A stretch of DNA of 64,000 nt from G963665815 sp942492065 (GTDB lineage: Bacteria; Cloacimonadota; Cloacimonadia; Cloacimonadales; JAIOQZ01): the NCBI GenBank assembly GCA_942492065.1, contig CALODV010000020.1, forward strand, positions 310,001 through 374,000, read 5' to 3'. Positions within the stretch are counted from its first letter, which is position 1. Every line of letters begins with the position of its first letter. The notes beneath the pieces were generated by a model, which saw nothing but the letters and a program-made list of their open reading frames with translations, made no database searches and was not told where the DNA came from. Made by a program: the position numbers and the translations under genes. Below are positions 27,960 to 36,904 of this stretch, in pieces.

Positions 27960-28646
27960 TTATCTTATAGCAAACAGTTCCAGTCTATTCTCATATTTCG
28001 ATTTAATCTTGAACAGCTCTGTATCACTCAAACTAGTCTTCTTTCTGTATTCAGGATCAAGGGTATTGGTTGATTTAAACTTTTGTACGTAGTACGTTTC
28101 CTTACCCTGAATCAATCCGGTAATTTCACCGATGTCTTCCCCATCAATAAGATTGTCGACAACTGTGGTACGGAATTCGTGTTTAACATTTGACTTAAGG
28201 ATTATTTCGATACTCTCAAAAGCATTATCAATATCCTGAGTGTTAGAAGTAAATATCTTGTACTTTTTGAAACTTGATTTGATGTCCATGGCAATATAAT
28301 CCAGCAGATTCTTTTCAAGCAGCCTTTTGATAACATCCGGTCTTGTCCCGTTAGTATCCAGTTTAACGAGATACCCCATTGCTTTTATTTCTTCAATGAA
28401 TTCTTCCAGATCAGGCTGTAGAGTTGGTTCTCCCCCGGTTATGGTCACTGCATCCAGAAAGTGTTTTCTCTGGCTTAAAGTTTCTATTACCTCTGTTTGA
28501 GAAATTCGGTTTTCACATTTCCCTACCAGCTGCGCATTATGACAATAAGGGCAATTCATGTTGCACCCGGCAGTGAAAACAATTGCTGTCAGTTTCCCAT
28601 CCGGATAATCCAGCATAGAGAACTTTTCGAAACCGCCTATTATCAT
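27960..28646 (-). CDS. nrdG: anaerobic ribonucleotide reductase activating protein (radical SAM)
   Basis: A 228-residue radical SAM enzyme. The 4Fe-4S motif is C28-x3-C32-x2-C35 within AGCNMNCPYCHN, followed by TGGEPTL for SAM binding. It makes the glycyl radical on NrdD. It is somewhat longer than the minimal NrdG and belongs to the family of stand-alone activators also called anaerobic ribonucleoside-triphosphate reductase activating protein. Its ATG overlaps the nrdD stop by four bases, so the pair is translationally coupled. Confidence 0.92.
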   Translation of the reverse strand: MIIGGFEKFSMLDYPDGKLTAIVFTAGCNMNCPYCHNAQLVGKCENRISQTEVIETLSQRKHFLDAVTITGGEPTLQPDLEEFIEEIKAMGYLVKLDTNGTRPDVIKRLLEKNLLDYIAMDIKSSFKKYKIFTSNTQDIDNAFESIEIILKSNVKHEFRTTVVDNLIDGEDIGEITGLIQGKETYYVQKFKSTNTLDPEYRKKTSLSDTELFKIKSKYENRLELFAIR

Positions 28647-30748
28647 GATGTAGCCTTTGTCTGTGGAATAGAGAATGTTTTTCGCATTTTAAACTCAGCT
28701 TTTTTACCATCATTCCACTGCGAAACCGGTCTTAGGTAACCTGTAACACGGGAATATACCTCGCAGATTTCACCGCATCTCGGGCATGTTTCGTTTTCTC
28801 CGTTAATATAACCGTGGTTAGGACATATACTGAATGTCGGAGTAAATGTAAAATATGGTAATCGATAACCATCACAGATTTTTTTTACCAGATTCTTAAC
28901 AGAGTTGTAGTTGTTGATCTGCTCTCCACCAAAGATATGTAGAACAGTACCTCCTGTGTATTTAGTCTGCAGCTCATCCTGAGACTCCAGAACCTCGAAA
29001 ACATCTGTAGTATAGTTTACAGGGAGCTGAGATGAGTTTGTATAGAAAGGGTCGCTGTTGTTATCTACATGTTCATTCGCGACAATAATGTCTCTATATC
29101 TTTTCTTGTCGATTCTGGCAAGTCTGTAGCTTGTTCCTTCTGCCGGAGTGGCTTCAAGGTTATAGTTATTTCCTGTGTTCTCCTGATAGCTTATCAGTCT
29201 GTCCCGCATAAAGTCCATTACTTCGATTGCAAACTTATTGCCTTCCGGATTATCTATTCCACAGCCAAGAAGATTCAGAGATGCTTCATTCATTCCGACA
29301 AGTCCGATTGTAGAGAAGTGGTTTTTCCAAAACTGGCCAAATCTTTCATACACATTCTTGAGGTAGAATTTTGTATAAGGGTAAAGGCATCTTTCTGTGA
29401 ATTTCTCGAGCACTTTTCTCTTTATTTCCAGACTGTCCCTTGCCTGATCCATTAATTCTCCCAGTCTACTGTAGAAATCATCTTTATTCTCTGCCAGATA
29501 GCCAATTCTGGGAAGATTCATTGTTACAACACCAATTGAGCCCGTTAATGGATTCGCACCAAAGAGTCCGCCACCTCTGGCTTCAAGTTTTCTGGTATCC
29601 AGTCTAAGACGGCAGCACATAGAACGAGCATCATTAGGATCCATATCTGAGTTAACAAAATTAGAGAAATAAGGGATACCGTATTTAGCAGTAACTTCCC
29701 AGATTTTTGTTGCAACTTCAGATTCCCAGTTGAAGTCTTTAGTTACATTATACGTAGGAATCGGGAATGTAAATACTCTGCCTTTTGCATCTCCCTCTGT
29801 CATTACTTCCAGAAATGCCAGATTGATCATATCAATTTCTTTCTGATAATCGCTGTATGTTGTGTTCTGAGGTTCACCGCCAATTATCACCGGTGTATCC
29901 TTGTATGTCTCGGGGACAACAAGATCTAATGTTATGTTTGTAAATGGAGTCTGGAATCCGACTCTTGTTGGAACGTTAATATTAAAGATAAATTCCTGCA
30001 TTGCCTGTTTTACCTGATCGTAGCTCAAGTTATCTACTCTTATGAATGGAGCTAGAAGTGTATCGAAGTTTGAGAATGCCTGAGCCCCAGCTGCTTCTCC
30101 CTGAAGAGTATAGAAGAAATTAACAATCTGACCCAATATAGATCTGAAATGCTTAGCCGGTTTAGACTCTATTTTTCCTGATGCTCCCTTGAAGCCTGTA
30201 ACAAGGAGGTCCATCAGGTCCCAGCCTACACAATATACTGAGATTTGTCCCAGATCGTGAATGTGGATGTTACCGTTCAGGTGAGAGTTCTTGATTTCCG
30301 GAGGATAAATTTTGTTAAGCCAGTATACTTTACTGATTTCTGAAGCGATGTAGTTATTAAGTCCCTGAAGAGAATAGGCCATGTTGGAGTTTTCTTTGAT
30401 CTGCCAGTCGAGTTTTTCTATATACTGATCAATGAGATTCACATTGGATTTTGAGATTATTTCTCTGATCTTAGCGTGTTGATCTCTGTAAAGAATGTAA
30501 GACTTCGCAGTTTTCTTGTACGGTGAAGCAAGCAGAACATCTTCTACAAGATCCTGAATCTGCTCAACTGATGGAATCGGATCTTTGATAACTTCAAGTG
30601 CAAGATTCAAAACTCTGATTGTCAGTTTCTCAGCAATTTCTTCATTGAACTCCTGAGTTACTGATCCGGCTCTCAGTATGGCATTAATTATTTTCTGTGA
30701 ATCAAATGGAACAGTTTCCTGATTTCTCTTCATTATGTATTGAAACAT
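28643..30748 (-). CDS. nrdD: class III anaerobic ribonucleoside-triphosphate reductase
   Basis: Start at the ATG at 30748, with GGAGGAG 4 nt upstream; the longer frame adds 22 residues with no SD. The 701-residue protein has an N-terminal ATP-cone (about 3-95), a catalytic barrel with SMCCRLRLD containing the active-site cysteine, a C-terminal zinc site (CPNHGY ... CPRCG) and the glycyl-radical site RVTGYLRP, where the radical would sit on Gly670. It reduces NTPs to dNTPs without oxygen using formate or a thiol reductant. Its presence implies strictly anaerobic DNA-precursor synthesis at least in part. No class I or II reductase is visible here. Confidence 0.95.
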   Translation of the reverse strand: MFQYIMKRNQETVPFDSQKIINAILRAGSVTQEFNEEIAEKLTIRVLNLALEVIKDPIPSVEQIQDLVEDVLLASPYKKTAKSYILYRDQHAKIREIISKSNVNLIDQYIEKLDWQIKENSNMAYSLQGLNNYIASEISKVYWLNKIYPPEIKNSHLNGNIHIHDLGQISVYCVGWDLMDLLVTGFKGASGKIESKPAKHFRSILGQIVNFFYTLQGEAAGAQAFSNFDTLLAPFIRVDNLSYDQVKQAMQEFIFNINVPTRVGFQTPFTNITLDLVVPETYKDTPVIIGGEPQNTTYSDYQKEIDMINLAFLEVMTEGDAKGRVFTFPIPTYNVTKDFNWESEVATKIWEVTAKYGIPYFSNFVNSDMDPNDARSMCCRLRLDTRKLEARGGGLFGANPLTGSIGVVTMNLPRIGYLAENKDDFYSRLGELMDQARDSLEIKRKVLEKFTERCLYPYTKFYLKNVYERFGQFWKNHFSTIGLVGMNEASLNLLGCGIDNPEGNKFAIEVMDFMRDRLISYQENTGNNYNLEATPAEGTSYRLARIDKKRYRDIIVANEHVDNNSDPFYTNSSQLPVNYTTDVFEVLESQDELQTKYTGGTVLHIFGGEQINNYNSVKNLVKKICDGYRLPYFTFTPTFSICPNHGYINGENETCPRCGEICEVYSRVTGYLRPVSQWNDGKKAEFKMRKTFSIPQTKATS

Positions 30749-30960
30749 CTCTCCTCCAGGCTTTTCTATATTTATCTTATTAATTTTCAATAAGTTAAGC
30801 ATGAGATCATGCAATTGCAGAAATTTAATAGTGTTTAGATTTAGTTGTTATTTGAGAAGTAGATAAGCATTCTGTCAATTATATTTTTTTTTCGAATTCG
30901 CTGGAATTTTGTGAGTTGTTTATACAAGTTGTTTTAGAGAAATTATTTTTTTTTCGACAA

Positions 30961-30989
30961 AAAAAGACCGAAAATAATTCGGTCTTTTT
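30961..30989 (-). terminator. intrinsic terminator of the secreted TPR gene
   Basis: AAAAAGACCGAA pairs with TTCGGTCTTTTT (12 bp) around a 5-nt loop. On the minus strand the stem ends in a T-run. It is 26 nt after the stop of the gene ending at 31015. Confidence 0.85.
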
Positions 30990-31014
30990 CAGAAAATTGT
31001 ACCGGTTCTTGCTA

Positions 31015-32784
31015 TTAGAAATCACCTTCTGTACCTTTGATATATTTGTTCATTGTTTTGATTTCTTCTCTTGTTTCGTTCTTTTCGCCGGGCATACCTA
31101 CGGAAGCGGCTTTTTGTAAAAGTTTTTTACATTGAACGAATTTAGCATTAGCCTGTTTTCTCAGATTATCACGTTTTGCGATTTCACTGTTCAGTTCATC
31201 ACCGTACATGTTTCCTTCATCAATCTTGTTTTTAACAGCATTGTATTTATTGTAGAATCCAAGTCCGATTCTGTACTGAATTCTATAGTCAAACATGTAG
31301 GCTGAGAAACTTGCAGGATCAATCTGTTGAGCTTTTTTTACATATTCGGTAGCATTGCTGTATTGTGCAATACTATAATAAAGTCTGGATATCTTCATGG
31401 ATATTTCGAATTTTTCATCGCTGTCCTGCTCCAGGGATTTGTATACATTGATAGCCATGTTAACATTCTCTTTTTGCTTAGCAGTGTTTCCTTTTTCTGA
31501 GAAGACTTTTCCATTGTATCCGTAAAGTTCAGCGGTTTTTTCTCTGATATCAATATGGTTTGAGAACTTATCTTTGACTCCATCAAGAGTTGCAATACCA
31601 TCATTTACTGCTGTAATCGCATCGTCATACATACCTTCGTTAAAATCTGTTCTGGCAAGATTCATGTACGCTGAAGCAAGTTTGATATAATTAGACATTA
31701 CATCAGGTTTACTTTCAATAAGGTCTTTGAGGTTATCAATTGCAGCCTCTGTCTGACCACTCTGCTGATATGATTTTGCAAGTTTGGATGCAAGATCGTT
31801 ATCATCAGGGAACTCAGCACTTACCATTTCAAGATAAGGAATAGCATCTTCAAATTCAGATTCGTTGTATTTCAAGATACCGAGCTGATATGCAGCTCTC
31901 ATGTATTGATCATCAATTTCAAGAGCTTTTTCATAAGCTTCGGCAGCTTCCATGAATTCATTCATTTTCTCATTGATCTGACCAAGTCTGAACCAGTATT
32001 CTTTATTATCTGAAGATTCTGCTATTGGAGCTAACGCGTCCTTAGCCTCTTCGAATCTTCGTGCAGCAAAATAAGAATCAACAAGCCCGGAAACGAGAAA
32101 TTCGTCATTACCGTTTTCTGCGATTCCGGATTTATATACTTTTACTGCATCATCAACTTTATTCATTTGCAGGTATGCATAACCGAGAAGAATATAGACA
32201 TCAATATTCTTTTTATCTATTGTGAGGTATTCATTCAGTTTTTCAGCAGCATTCTGATAATTTTCGCTATCAATAAACTGTTGAGCCAGATTATTCAATC
32301 TATCCAGTTTTTCTTTAGAAGCTTCACCAAGCTTATCAAACAGTTCCTTTTTAACAGTTTCAATTCTGTCATTTGTTTTTCTGGTTACAATAAAACGAAT
32401 CTGTTTAAGATCACCGGTTTGAGCCATAAGCAGAAAGGCTGTAACATTGAATGTTCCTCTTTCTGCAGCTGCACCAACCTGACCCCAGATAAGTACAGAG
32501 CAATCCATTTTTTTACAGATTTCTTTTTTCTGATCCATACCAAGAGCAAGAGGTGATTTAACTCCAAACTCTTTCATTATTTTTTGAGCCTCTTTATAGT
32601 TATTAATCTTATAATCAGGATATGCTTCAGATATTGTCTTCATGTCCCTTGTATTCATTGATTTTGCAAGAGCACCGGAAGAAGAATCTGTTTTTTCGAA
32701 CCCGAGGAATCCGATATTTGTTTCTGCTACAGCCAGTTGACAAAGTAACAGAATTATGACAAAGATTATGCTGAATTTCGACAT
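31015..32784 (-). CDS. secreted tetratricopeptide-repeat protein
   Basis: A 589-residue exported protein with a signal peptide (MSKFSIIFVIILLLCQLAVA). Residues about 21-150 form a small alpha/beta domain (TNIGFLGFEK ... CSVLIWGQVG), again reminiscent of LpoB/CsgG-type effector domains. From about 165 to 520 there are at least eight TPR units, clear in YILLGYAYLQMNKVDDAVKVY and YWFRLGQINEKMNEFMEAA. Such proteins usually scaffold periplasmic complexes. The gene stands alone with its own terminator. The specific role is unknown. Confidence 0.75.
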   Translation of the reverse strand: MSKFSIIFVIILLLCQLAVAETNIGFLGFEKTDSSSGALAKSMNTRDMKTISEAYPDYKINNYKEAQKIMKEFGVKSPLALGMDQKKEICKKMDCSVLIWGQVGAAAERGTFNVTAFLLMAQTGDLKQIRFIVTRKTNDRIETVKKELFDKLGEASKEKLDRLNNLAQQFIDSENYQNAAEKLNEYLTIDKKNIDVYILLGYAYLQMNKVDDAVKVYKSGIAENGNDEFLVSGLVDSYFAARRFEEAKDALAPIAESSDNKEYWFRLGQINEKMNEFMEAAEAYEKALEIDDQYMRAAYQLGILKYNESEFEDAIPYLEMVSAEFPDDNDLASKLAKSYQQSGQTEAAIDNLKDLIESKPDVMSNYIKLASAYMNLARTDFNEGMYDDAITAVNDGIATLDGVKDKFSNHIDIREKTAELYGYNGKVFSEKGNTAKQKENVNMAINVYKSLEQDSDEKFEISMKISRLYYSIAQYSNATEYVKKAQQIDPASFSAYMFDYRIQYRIGLGFYNKYNAVKNKIDEGNMYGDELNSEIAKRDNLRKQANAKFVQCKKLLQKAASVGMPGEKNETREEIKTMNKYIKGTEGDF

Positions 32785-32889
32785 AATACCTCCAAATTAA
32801 TATTTTTCAGTGTGAATTTCTAAAAGACACGATTATTAGGCAAGGATTTTTTCAATACATCCCGTTAAATCCGAATCTTTATATTTTGC

Positions 32890-32918
32890 TTGACATTAAT
32901 ACCATAGTATTTTTTTCT
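32890..32918 (+). promoter_or_regulatory. candidate promoter of the tRNA gene
   Basis: TTGACA at 32890-32895, then a 17-nt spacer and TTTTCT, placing transcription about 15 nt before the tRNA. The -10 is weak. The sequence TTGACATTAATACCA resembles the promoter before the small zinc-ribbon-like gene at 60646 (TTGACATTGAATACCA). Confidence 0.3.
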
Positions 32919-32940
32919 GCGACTCACATTAACTTTAAGC

Positions 32941-33017
32941 GCGCCTGTGGCTCAATTGGATAGAGCATCGCACTACGGATGCGAAGGTTTGGGGTTCGAA
33001 TCCCTACAGGCGTGCCA
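32941..33017 (+). tRNA. tRNA-Arg (anticodon ACG)
   Basis: A full cloverleaf folds by eye: acceptor GCGCCTG with CAGGCGT, D stem GCTC/GAGC, anticodon stem TCGCA/TGCGA with loop CTACGGA giving anticodon ACG, T stem TGGGG/CCCTA with the TTCGAAT loop, discriminator G and an encoded CCA. ACG is normally modified to ICG and reads CGU, CGC and CGA. It stands alone between divergent genes. Confidence 0.95.
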
Positions 33018-33295
33018 TTTTTTTATCACTTCTATTTTAGTTTCATTTATCATAATTGCAAATTCCATACCATTTACTGAAAACATATTCAGTTCATTCA
33101 TTAATCAGACGATCAAAGAACAAAATATTCACTATAATAAAACTTCTTCTGGTTTAATAACGTAAAATGCATTATAATAGTTTCATATTATAGAGAACTT
33201 TGCATAATTGTAGAATAAATATCACAGGTGAATTTCTTTAAAATGAAGGAAAAAACTACCGCAATTATCCAAAATCTCAATCTTAAGGAGTATTT

Positions 33296-33649
33296 ATGCA
33301 ACACACAGTCGAAGTACTTAATTCAGTAATTATTCAGATCTGCCATATCCTGGCAATGTTTACTATTTTTACCGGTGTAGTGAAAGGAACATACATATAT
33401 ATAAAGGACGCTATTCTTAAGAAAGCTGCAGCATCAGCAATCCAGGAAAGCAGAAATGAACTTGGTCATGCCTTTTCGCTTGGACTTGGCTTCCTCATCG
33501 GTGCGAGTATACTCAAAACCTCCCTGGCACCCCAATGGAATGATATAGGTCAGCTTTCTGCAATCATTGCCATAAGAACAATATTAACTCATTTCCTGCT
33601 TAAAGATATAAAGAAAAAGAAAAGAGAATGTGAGGATAAGACAGATTGA
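33296..33649 (+). CDS. DUF1622 family membrane protein
   Basis: A 117-residue protein with about three membrane helices. The conserved family block is visible: RNELGHAFSLGLGFLIGASILKT followed by APQWNDIGQLSAIIAIRTILTHFL. The C-terminus is a basic tail. The family is widespread but uncharacterised. SD AAGGAG precedes the ATG. It is a single-gene unit with a convergent neighbour. Confidence 0.85.
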   Translation: MQHTVEVLNSVIIQICHILAMFTIFTGVVKGTYIYIKDAILKKAAASAIQESRNELGHAFSLGLGFLIGASILKTSLAPQWNDIGQLSAIIAIRTILTHFLLKDIKKKKRECEDKTD

Positions 33650-33681
33650 TATTCCCTGCAATCTAAATATCTATAATAAAA

Positions 33682-33698
33682 AAAGGATACCTTTATTT
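33682..33698. terminator. weak candidate terminator between convergent genes
   Basis: AAAGG-ATA-CCTTT in an A-rich then T-rich setting (AAAAAAAGG ... CCTTTATTTCT). The stem is only 5 bp, so the call is tentative. Confidence 0.3.
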
Positions 33699-33744
33699 CT
33701 CTTAATCAAGATTTAGAATTGTATACTTCATTAGATAATTAAAC

Positions 33745-34734
33745 TTACATCTTCAGTAATTCCTTCCTAAGAAATTCTAATCTGTCACAATCCTTTAGTT
33801 CTGCTTTTTCCTGCAACTCTTCTACCAATCTAAATGTTTGATCTGCATCATAAGTCGTATTATAGTATGATGTTATAGCCTTCTCAGCCTTTGCACAATC
33901 TACAGAAAATTCTATAAGCAACTTATGCATGTCATCCATTACATCCGGATGTGAATCAAGTTCAGGAGCTCTATAACTTTTAATGTTAGACATTAATAGA
34001 AAGGGAAAAGTTTCTGGCCATATATAAAATAGCTTGCGAAGACAGTAAACTTGTAGTTCATGATACTTGTAGCTTCCAAAAAGTATATTAACTATGCTCA
34101 TAAGCATAAGATCACCTTCGTCATCATTTTTAACCTTTGTAGCTAGATATTTGAAAATACTATCAGCTTTCGAAGTGTATCCATAATTAAAGTATAATGA
34201 ACCAAAAACAGTTTGGTCATCCTGTTGCCTTAAACCTAATTCATTACCAAAGTAAAATTCCATGAATTTTTTATCATCCAATACCTTAAAGTAGTAGTTT
34301 CTAATACCTAAGTAGATTTCTTCTTCAATAGTAGGGCCACTGAAACGTATTCTATTTTCATCTTCTTCATCAATCTTCCTATATAAACCTGCCAGTTCTA
34401 ATAAATGACTAAATAAGTCCTCGGAAGCTCCCTTAAAAGCATTTAGTTCGCATGCATTCAAATATAATCTTCCAATCTCAAGATCAAGAGAGTATTCTTC
34501 GAATGCTAGTTTTAGTAACTTGCTTGCATCATCATACTTTCCAGAATTAATCAGCTTTTGACCTTCAGCAATTATGGTGTTACGTTTTATACTTGCACTA
34601 CTTAGATTATTTCTATATTCTCTTACTTCTTCGATAGATACACCGTCTTTTACATACTTGAAATCACAATATAAAGGGGATAAATGCAATGTAATTAAGA
34701 GAAATACAAAGAGCATAGAATTTATTTTAAACAT
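33745..34734 (-). CDS. exported protein of unknown function with TPR-like helices
   Basis: The start is set to the ATG at 34734, 5 nt after AGGA, giving 329 residues that open directly with a signal peptide (MFKINSMLFVFLLITLHLSPLYC). The longer frame begins at 34755 without an SD. The mature part is helical and acidic; GQKLINSGKYDDASKLLKLAFEEYS (about 55-80) fits a TPR repeat. The upstream element at 34781-34824 is shared with the next gene upstream. No family recognised. Confidence 0.65.
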   Translation of the reverse strand: MFKINSMLFVFLLITLHLSPLYCDFKYVKDGVSIEEVREYRNNLSSASIKRNTIIAEGQKLINSGKYDDASKLLKLAFEEYSLDLEIGRLYLNACELNAFKGASEDLFSHLLELAGLYRKIDEEDENRIRFSGPTIEEEIYLGIRNYYFKVLDDKKFMEFYFGNELGLRQQDDQTVFGSLYFNYGYTSKADSIFKYLATKVKNDDEGDLMLMSIVNILFGSYKYHELQVYCLRKLFYIWPETFPFLLMSNIKSYRAPELDSHPDVMDDMHKLLIEFSVDCAKAEKAITSYYNTTYDADQTFRLVEELQEKAELKDCDRLEFLRKELLKM

Positions 34735-34780
34735 AGGAATCCTTTTCATACACATGATTTATTAGTTAGATTGAGCTGCT

Positions 34781-34824
34781 TGTTTCTGCAAAATTGGATT
34801 CACTGCTCAGGAAAGGTCAAGAAA
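34781..34824 (-). promoter_or_regulatory. conserved upstream element, copy A
   Basis: This 44-nt block matches 35493-35536 at 36 of 44 positions without gaps. On the minus strand it holds a TTGACC (-35 like) followed by CTGAGCAGTGAATCCAATTTTG. It lies about 80 nt before the ATG at 34734. The TTGAC core and position suggest a promoter or operator. Confidence 0.45.
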
Positions 34825-34908
34825 ATGATTATTGTCCCCTGCAATCTCCATATCTGCAGCATAAAGAACTATGAATTAGGTATTCAATTTGCATGGCATA
34901 CATCATCA

Positions 34909-35472
34909 TCAATCCCCGAAGACAATTACAAGGTTCTTCTCTCTTACCCTGTTAAGATCAACCCTATGATGAGTTTTTTTCCCTTTATACAGGAAATCAA
35001 ATTCCACTGTTAACTGTTTTACATCTCTGGGAATATCCAAGCTCCGGAAACCGTAATATACATCTATCATATTGTCCAAATATAATCTTTTCGCATTAAA
35101 ATAGCTACCAGACACTTTCTTGTAAGTTGCCAATGGAACAGCATTTTCAGAACCCATTTTCAACACAATATTCTCAACCAGTTCACTTCCGTTGTTGACT
35201 TTGTCATAGTAATCTTTTTCTAAAATGAATGTCATATCGTAATAAAAACGATTATCCTCTACCGGTGTCTGGTAGGAAACATTGTAGCAGTTTTCCGAGC
35301 GTAACGAGACAGAGAGATAACATTCATCATTTAACTGATAAAATGAATCATCTTTATCCATCTCAAAGTAGTTTAAATACTGAGGAACAACACAGCCACC
35401 AATTGTGAAAAGGACTAAAAGTAATAAAATGAAAAGCCATATTCTGGTTTCACTGAATGAAGTAACTTTCAC
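34909..35472 (-). CDS. lipoprotein or membrane-anchored protein of unknown function
   Basis: The GTG at 35472 is taken as start, because a perfect GAGGAGG lies 6 nt before it; the upstream ATG at 35487 would place that SD inside the coding region. The protein is 187 residues, with a hydrophobic helix (about 12-26) ending TIGGC, a plausible lipobox with Cys at about residue 27. The rest is beta-rich, with no motif recognised. Its upstream element is almost repeated before its downstream neighbour (copies A and B), so the two genes may be regulated together. Confidence 0.6.
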   Translation of the reverse strand: MKVTSFSETRIWLFILLLLVLFTIGGCVVPQYLNYFEMDKDDSFYQLNDECYLSVSLRSENCYNVSYQTPVEDNRFYYDMTFILEKDYYDKVNNGSELVENIVLKMGSENAVPLATYKKVSGSYFNAKRLYLDNMIDVYYGFRSLDIPRDVKQLTVEFDFLYKGKKTHHRVDLNRVREKNLVIVFGD

Positions 35473-35487
35473 AAACCGCCTCCTCAT

Positions 35488-35927
35488 GTCTCTGTTTCTT
35501 CAAATTTGCATTAACTGTTCGGGAAAAGTCAAGGAAAAACTGAGGCTGAAAATAAAATCAGGAGATTTCCATTAGAGCTCTAACTTGCACTGTCAATCTC
35601 TTTTGGAGATACTGCATTCACTTTAAGCCAATCCCTTCGACTCCGTGTTCACAGTATGTAAAAACAGAATTTTTGTCGTTTGTTTTGTTCAAAGTGTATT
35701 CCCTTTCCCGATTTCATCGGGACTCAGGGAGCTTTCAACTCTATCTTCATCAGTAGCTTAAGTTGATTGAGCCCCGAAAAATCGGGGAAACCTGTGACAA
35801 AAAAAACAGTAATTTCAGAACATAAATCGTTTTTTCACAGTCTGCCATACAACCTATCCTGTTGTTTATGATAGAAATTCAAATCCCCTACAATATCCTG
35901 AATCCTTTTGTAGAAAATGCATTCAAG
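35488..35927. other. gene-free stretch with two short palindromes
   Basis: No convincing gene was found in these 440 bases. Besides element copy B they contain TCCCGAT-TTC-ATCGGGA (35706-35722) and CCCCGA-AAAA-TCGGGG (35772-35787). Neither is followed by a T-run on either strand, so they are not clear terminators. A degenerate copy of a short repeat (CCCCTACAATATCC, 35885-35898) lies near the tsaD end. Confidence 0.6.
35493..35536 (-). promoter_or_regulatory. conserved upstream element, copy B
   Basis: The partner of 34781-34824 (36 of 44 identical). On the minus strand: TTGACT, then TTTCCCGAACAGTTAATGCA. It is about 55-60 nt before the GTG at 35472. Confidence 0.45.
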
Positions 35928-36902
35928 TCAAGATCTGAGAATTCCTTTCTGTGCAGTTTTTTCCACGGCTGCCGCTCCAATCATAGCGGCATTATCTGTG
36001 CAATACTTCAATGACGGATATATCAGCTTCACATTTCGTTTTGCTGTTTCCGTTTCCAGACGGCTTCTCAATTCACTGTTGGCAGAAACCCCTCCAGCCA
36101 GAACCAGTTTTTTAATCCTGTTTTTATCGAGATAATTCAGAGTCTTGTACAGAAGATTATCCACAATCCCCGTCTGAACTGACGCAGCGATATCATATTT
36201 ATGTTCTTCAAGTTCATCCCGGGAATGACTCTCTATGAAATTTCTGATAGCTGTTTTCAATCCACTGAAACTGAAGTTATAGTTATCCTTCTTTTTCATA
36301 CCGATTGTAAATGACTGATATGAAGAATCTCCCTGTTTAGCCAGTTTATCTATAATCGGTCCCCCCGGATAGCCCAGTCCCAGCAGTTTAGCGCTTTTGT
36401 CAAAGGCTTCCCCGGCAGCATCATCAATAGTTCTACCCACGATCTCAAATTCACGCTCAGCTGTGAAGTGAGCTAACTCAGTATGACCTCCCGATACAAC
36501 CAATACCAGATATGGTGCAACCATTTCATCTTTATGCTCAATCATATTTACAGCTACGTGCCCCACCATGTGATTCACAGCAATAAGAGGTAATCCCAGC
36601 CCGTACGCCAGAGATTTAGCATAGGAAACACCTACGAGTAACGCACCGATAAGTCCCGGATTTACTGATACTGCTATAGCATCAATATCATCAAAAGTGA
36701 TCTGTGCTTTTTTCAACGCAGCTTCGGTAAGGTGAACAATATTTTTGAGGTGAACTCGTGATGCCAGTTCAGGAACAACTCCTCCGAACAGATCATGCTC
36801 CGGCTGAGATGAAATCAGGTTAGCATGCACATTATAATCTGTGTCTATAACAGCAACAGATGTATCATCACAAGATGTTTCGATAGCGAGTATCTTCTTC
36901 AT
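35928..36902 (-). CDS. tsaD: tRNA N6-adenosine threonylcarbamoyltransferase
   Basis: A 324-residue TsaD/Kae1 protein, the usual bacterial length. It transfers threonylcarbamoyl to A37 of ANN-reading tRNAs. Motifs: N-terminal LAIETSCDDTSVAV, metal-binding His111 and His115 (HMVGH), VVSGGHTEL, and GGVSANSELR near the C-terminus. The gene follows the YbbR-domain gene by two bases; AAGGAAG within the YbbR end is its SD. The partner genes tsaB, tsaC and tsaE are not in the window. Confidence 0.95.
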   Translation of the reverse strand: MKKILAIETSCDDTSVAVIDTDYNVHANLISSQPEHDLFGGVVPELASRVHLKNIVHLTEAALKKAQITFDDIDAIAVSVNPGLIGALLVGVSYAKSLAYGLGLPLIAVNHMVGHVAVNMIEHKDEMVAPYLVLVVSGGHTELAHFTAEREFEIVGRTIDDAAGEAFDKSAKLLGLGYPGGPIIDKLAKQGDSSYQSFTIGMKKKDNYNFSFSGLKTAIRNFIESHSRDELEEHKYDIAASVQTGIVDNLLYKTLNYLDKNRIKKLVLAGGVSANSELRSRLETETAKRNVKLIYPSLKYCTDNAAMIGAAAVEKTAQKGILRS

Positions 36903-36904
36903 AT

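Noticed and set aside
30873..30878. TTGACA as the nrdD promoter
   Set aside because: No acceptable -10 hexamer is found 16-18 nt downstream, and no convincing NrdR box was seen.
32947..33165. 72-codon open frame over the tRNA
   Set aside because: It overlaps the tRNA-Arg gene, has no SD, and its sequence does not look like a protein.
34771..35013. 80-codon plus-strand open frame
   Set aside because: It covers the conserved upstream element and the end of the lipoprotein gene on the other strand, and has no SD.
35706..35787. hairpins as terminators of tsaD
   Set aside because: Neither stem is followed by a T-run on the minus strand, so only palindromes are reported.
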